The position numbers and the translations under genes are program-made. From contig MNCI01008066.1 of assembly GCA_015680685.1 (NCBI GenBank), positions 538,743-602,742 on the forward strand: a stretch of DNA of 64,000 bases. The letters run 5' to 3'. Source of the stretch: Gnetum montanum. Taxonomy: Eukaryota; Streptophyta; Gnetopsida; Gnetales; Gnetaceae. The notes beneath the pieces are model-generated. The model was not told where the DNA came from. It saw only the letters and a list, made by a program, of their open reading frames with translations, and ran no database searches. Positions 60,001 through 64,000 of this stretch are shown in pieces. How positions within the stretch are numbered: position 1 is the stretch's first letter; each line of letters starts with the position of its first letter.

Positions 60001-62360
60001 AAAAATTTCTTTTGGTGCTTTGGAGAGCTAGGATGCGCTCTCATAGATTGGGACTGATTGGTGCCTTCATGGTCTATGGTGTGATTCCATGATAGGGAAC
60101 TTGTTGTGCCTAATAGGCTATGGTGTCTTACTAAATTGTCCCATGTACTCTGTCCCTTATGTACACTGATGTATTACACAATCCCTCGCTGATGTATTGT
60201 CCCATGTCTCTGGGGTGATGTTAATTCATGTTGGTCTTCTCACCTCCCTGGTGGGATAGCAGAGTTGATCAAGATATTACTTGGTGAATCCTTAATTTTA
60301 TGAGGGATCATTCTTCATTTTAATGGATTCCCTCTTCAGTTCCTAAAATAATAAGGCAGGTGGTATTGAGACGGTTGTCTCCTATAAGTAGTTGATGTTT
60401 GGGACTTGTTCCTAGCTGTGGTCCCATGTTCGTGAACTCGTGGGGTTTGGCTCTCAGAGATAGAATGTTGTTACCCTAGTGAAATTCATGAAACCTCCTT
60501 TGTGAGGTCATGTTTTTGATGTAAATTAAAGATAAATATTGCTCTTCATGTAAGCAAGGTATGATCTTATCTCTCTTAGTTTGGAGGCTTTAGAGGAACT
60601 TCCCTGTTGGGGTTCTCTGGTAGACCATCCTATTGTAAACCCTTTAGGGATGAATCATTTTGTGTTTGAGTTGTAAATGATGTTGATGAAAGCCCATTCC
60701 ATGTAAAAATATCTTGAGGACCTAGTCCTCCTATGGGCAAGATGTTATTGTTGACTTGTGTTTGTTGTTTGGGTTGAATGACAATAGGTAGTGGTGCGGC
60801 CTTGTCCACCAAAAATTGATGTAAACGGGCTTGAATGGAATGTATGAAATAAAACCTAGATCTCCCAAGATGAAACAAAAATCCCTCTTGATAAAATTTC
60901 AAGGGATGAATTTCTTGGTGTCTCGAGTTGTTCTCAAGGGGAAAATCGAAATTGGGTAAGACTTGTAAACCCATGTCTTCCCTCAGTTGGTGACAGTTCC
61001 ACGATATGGTTCTATTGGCTATATTGACTACTTGGGCGTGTATGATGGGTAAGGTGTAGCTGGGATGCTATACTTACCTATGGAAGAAACCTCCCAAAGA
61101 GGATCCTTCCTACAAGTGCAAAATCTACTGAAATGTGTTGATCGTGAGACTAGCAGTCATTCTTGATATAGTGGGGAAATGAAAATTCTAAAAATGTTGA
61201 TGTTCCTCAGAGAATTCATGATTTGGTTACTCTATGAGGTGACTCTATATTCGCTCCCGGACCTAGTGTTTAGAAAATGGTACTTGTCCCATAACTTGGT
61301 GTGGGAAGGATAGCTTGCATGTGGCAAATGTGGGTGATCCTTCTCCATGAATGGGATATTATGGTTGCATTCGATGTTATGCTTACGACTGATATGAGAC
61401 AGGTGATGGAGGATTATCATGGGGTTGGTTGCCCAATTAACCCTCGCTTGTTCTAACATTTGAGTAGGCATTCTCGATGTTGGACAATCACAAGAGGTGT
61501 TGATGATTGTGGGGGCTTGTTGTATTTTAGCCTCTTGGAGAAGCTTCCAAAATTTTTTTTGGATCTTCTCTCTTGTTGGAATACTATGGAATGATGAATG
61601 ATGAATTAAGGCATGTGATGCTGGTGTCTGCAGATGGCAAGGTCAAGCTCAAAAGATCTGCTCTTGTACCTTGTTTGTAAGGGAGAACATGCTTGACTCC
61701 CTTCATACCAGCTTGAACAAACATGATGAGAAAAAGAGAATGAGCATGGTAATGATGCATGTGGAATCAGTGCTTAGATGGTTGCACTAGTGAGACCCCA
61801 TGGGTTTCGATGCGAGTAGCAGAACATGGAGTTCTAGTAAGCATGACTTGCTTGCAGAGACATGGCTCTTCGGAGCATGTCCTCCCTCTCGGTGTGATGT
61901 TTCTAAGTTCCTCACCATGGATAGTGGCCCTGGAGAGCCCTTGAAAAAAAAATCAATGGGTGCTAAGATGCCATTCACAAAGGAACTTGGTGGGACTTAT
62001 GGAAGAGGAGCTATCTTCTTGCATAAGTATGGGTTTACGCAAGAAGATATGTCTCTAGACCCTCAAAATGGATGTATCTAGGGGATGCCTTAGAGACGTT
62101 GGCCCTTTGGGTTGGACTCTCCCACTTGTATAGAGAAGGAAAGTCTTTGGGCTCCCTCCAATTTCCCTTGTGTTTCATGTAAGGCATTGGATGGAAGGAT
62201 GCATCAAGTGCTGGGGTTGGTACCTTCCTTCAAGTCTTGTATCTAAGAAGTTGATGAATCCTCGGAATTGATGGAGTTCCAAACCCATTTATAAGTGTAC
62301 ACTCGAAGCTATCCTAGGCTCAGCTCCGAGGACATCGCTTCTTTGTGTGGGGGAGGATTG
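57078..62360 (+). other. interior of the LARD-like element
   Basis: T/G-rich, with short frames in both strands: 57525-57866 plus, 58824-59045 plus, 60630-60974 minus, 61800-62081 plus (contains GGTYGRGAIFLHKYGFTQED, not recognised). None contains gag, protease, RT, RNase H or integrase motifs. Confidence 0.6.
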
Positions 62361-62940
62361 TGAGAGATGTCCCAGAGTGGTGGTTCTCCTGGGCTCTCCC
62401 CATGGTTCGGGGGCCATGGACACTCTGAGGTGTCCTCAGGTGACTCTCAAATGTTAGAAAACCCACCCTGGCTTAGTGGTACCAAGCTAGCAATAGGACA
62501 CCCTCCTGTTGAAACTCTCTTCTAAGTCCTCTTCATTCCCCTCTTCTCCATGGAGAACTACATGGCCCTGATTCTACAGTGGTCATAGATATGTAGGTAG
62601 TCAATACTGGATAGTTTTGGTGTGGTGTCAAGCCATACCTTGTACCATATCGTGATGGATCTAGGGGTGAGGAACCTCCCCTTATAGGTGCATTGTCTCC
62701 CCTCCCACCGATGTTGTCTATAAGGTTGTGTGTGTGCTTGTTTGCTTGGTCCTCATTTTGGAGTTGGTTACCCTCCATGAGGTGTGTGGTCATGTGCATT
62801 AAGAAGCTATGCTTCTTCATGCACTCACTCATGAGATGCTCGCTTGCTTGAGGTGTATTCCCCAGGTCTTCCGCCTCAAATCCATTGGAGCTTCGTGAAT
62901 TCCTTGGGGTGCTGGACAATGTCGGGGCAACGTTGTTACA
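62361..62940 (+). repeat. 3' LTR of the LARD-like element (580 bp)
   Basis: TGTGAGAGATGTCCC ... GCAACGTTGTTACA, preceded by the purine tract and followed by TAGGG. Confidence 0.88.
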
Positions 62941-63104
62941 TAGGGGGTTTCTTTTTGAAATTTTTCTAACTATGAAATTATAATAAAGAACATAAATAAT
63001 ATAAAACAATAAGATCTTAATCTAACCAAGAGTACAAGAAGGATTATGAACCCTTATCAACCAATTCAAACACTTTGGTAATCTTAAACTCTTGATGATT
63101 GTAG
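62941..63104 (+). other. end of the ORF2 leader intron of element D
   Basis: Sequence after the LARD insertion, ending in the acceptor TTGATGATTGTAG (63092-63104), equivalent to GTGATTGCAG in E and F. Confidence 0.55.
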
Positions 63105-64000
63105 ATGGTCCCAAGGAGATCTAGAGTAGAAGGACCTTTACAACTAGGTAATAAGAGACCAAGAGGCCATGAAAGAGGCCAAGAAGGAGAATAAACTCCA
63201 CAATCCAAACATGTAGAGTAGGAGGCTTTATCATTTAGTATCCATCAACAAACTCCTACTACTAAACATTAGCATAAGCAAAGGCAAAATCACCACTTAT
63301 AGCTAAACAAGGACAACACCTCACATTGCCTAATGAATGCCTCCATGTCATAAATGTGAAGTCTATCATATCCATGGTCATTGTGGAACCAAACTTTGGT
63401 CCATTCATGAAGTTTGCTCTAGAGGTTGTGAAGACACAACTTTAAGCATCTTCCCTGTGGCCTACATTATTCAATAGTGCCAAATGGTACTTAGGAGAAA
63501 CTTATCAATTTTGGAAAAATAAACAAGTTGATGCTAAAGTAAATATAGAAGGGGTCTTAGTGTCTTACTTAGTGGAAGCAATTCCCAAAGCCTTAAACAT
63601 CTTAAATGAAGGGGCTAATGTGACACAAATTTCAACAAGGTTAGATATAGATGTAAAGAAGCTATGATTACAAAGGGCTTATGGCATAGAAGATAAAGAT
63701 TACAGTGATCTCTCAGTAAAAAAAAGATCTATTTCAATATTGGGATGTATCACTTGTTTCCAAACAATAGGAACAATTAAATTTCAACATATGTAGCTTA
63801 AGGAAGTGCAATTTTGATTGGAATATTCAATGCCAACATTGTCCATTTGCTATTCCTAGAAATTCAAAGGTGGTTCAAGGAGAAGAAAGTAGGAAAGCTA
63901 ACACTAACATTTCCTTACCTAATAAAAAAGCTATGTAAACAAGTAGGGATTCTGGGTTATACTAATGATGTTCCATGAAAAGCCTAAAATTCTTCCTATA
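63105..64000 (+). pseudogene. ORF2 of element D, N-terminal part (continues past window)
   Basis: Starts ATGGTCCC like E. Lines up with E and F over the plant retrotransposon-associated domain: AKWYLGETYQFWKNKQ, VNIEGVLVSYLVEAIPKALN, LDIDVKKL, and later a KFQHM-type segment replacing KRISTYA. It has many stops (for example at 63666) and lacks the clean frame of F. The rest, including the coiled coil, lies beyond the window. Confidence 0.65.

Larger units (their letters stand above)
56494..62940 (+). mobile_element. 6.4-kb LTR element without recognisable genes (LARD-like)
   Basis: LTRs at 56494-57077 and 62361-62940 share a common sequence along their full length (e.g. CATGGTTCGGGGGCCATGG, AGCTAGCAATAGGACACCC). 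A primer site TGGTATCGAAGC (57080-57091) resembles the initiator tRNA-Met complement TGGTATCAGAGC. A purine tract GTGGGGGAGGAT lies at 62349-62360. Flanks TAGGA and TAGGG are a near-perfect duplication. The 5.3-kb interior has only short unrelated frames, so it is probably a large non-autonomous derivative, moved by another element's enzymes. It interrupts the ORF2 leader intron of element D. Confidence 0.85.
32776..64000 (+). mobile_element. element D: oldest LTR retroelement of the nest (runs past window end)
   Basis: D consists of its 5' LTR (about 32776-33643), gag with a partial protease (33788-36540), the insertion of element E (36963-54407), the central spacer with internal promoter and splice donor (54413-56488), the insertion of a second LTR element (56494-62940), and then ORF2 from 63105 to the window end. 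The pieces are collinear with the uninterrupted element F, which is how they are joined here. D is the most diverged of the three and the only one that still has a protease-like segment after gag. Its 3' LTR lies outside the window. Confidence 0.8.

Overview
The window is nuclear DNA of a seed plant with a large, transposon-rich genome. A conifer or other gymnosperm is my inference, not proven. There is one clearly intact host gene, a 377-codon actin on the minus strand at 24208-25943, with the three coding introns and the 5'-leader intron typical of plant actins. The rest is AT-rich and consists mostly of decayed retroelements nested in one another.

Layout. 1-2768: leftward remains of a minus-strand LTR element with its 5' LTR. 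3390-9430: decayed Ty3/Gypsy pol on the minus strand (protease near 9 kb, reverse transcriptase near 4 kb), apparently split by unrecognised DNA. 12.7-22.6 kb: a mosaic of LTR pieces: two inverted copies of an LTR-like repeat, a minus-strand gag with its LTR, and a Gypsy 3' LTR plus integrase tail containing a 53-N gap. 23.2-27.9 kb: low-copy island with actin. 27988-28932: solo LTR with a perfect 5-bp target-site duplication (TSD). 29.2-30.65 kb: LINE reverse transcriptase relic. 31.5-64 kb: a four-element nest.

The nest can be resolved to the base. Element D (plus strand, from about 32776 past the window end) was entered by element E (minus, 36963-54407, TSD ATGAT). E was entered by element F (plus, 43964-52489, TSD GATAT). 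D was entered again by a 6.4-kb LTR element without recognisable genes (56494-62940, near-TSD TAGGA/TAGGG). D, E and F belong to one LTR family. It has a TGATG...CATCA-type LTR, a primer-binding site resembling the tRNA-Asp complement, and an AT-rich U3 full of GATATC palindromes followed by a TATAAATA box. At least ten LTR copies of it lie in this window.

The most interesting biology is this family. E and F carry gag and a second long reading frame (ORF2) but no reverse transcriptase, RNase H or integrase, so they must have been mobilised in trans. ORF2 encodes a plant-specific retrotransposon-associated domain followed by a long coiled coil and a conserved tail. In all three copies ORF2 is preceded by a U3-like block ending in its own TATA box and by a 3' splice site directly abutting the ATG. 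A matching 5' splice site is present in D and E but mutated in F. This suggests an internally promoted, spliced ORF2 transcript, comparable in logic to a retroviral env mRNA. All copies here carry stop codons and are dead.
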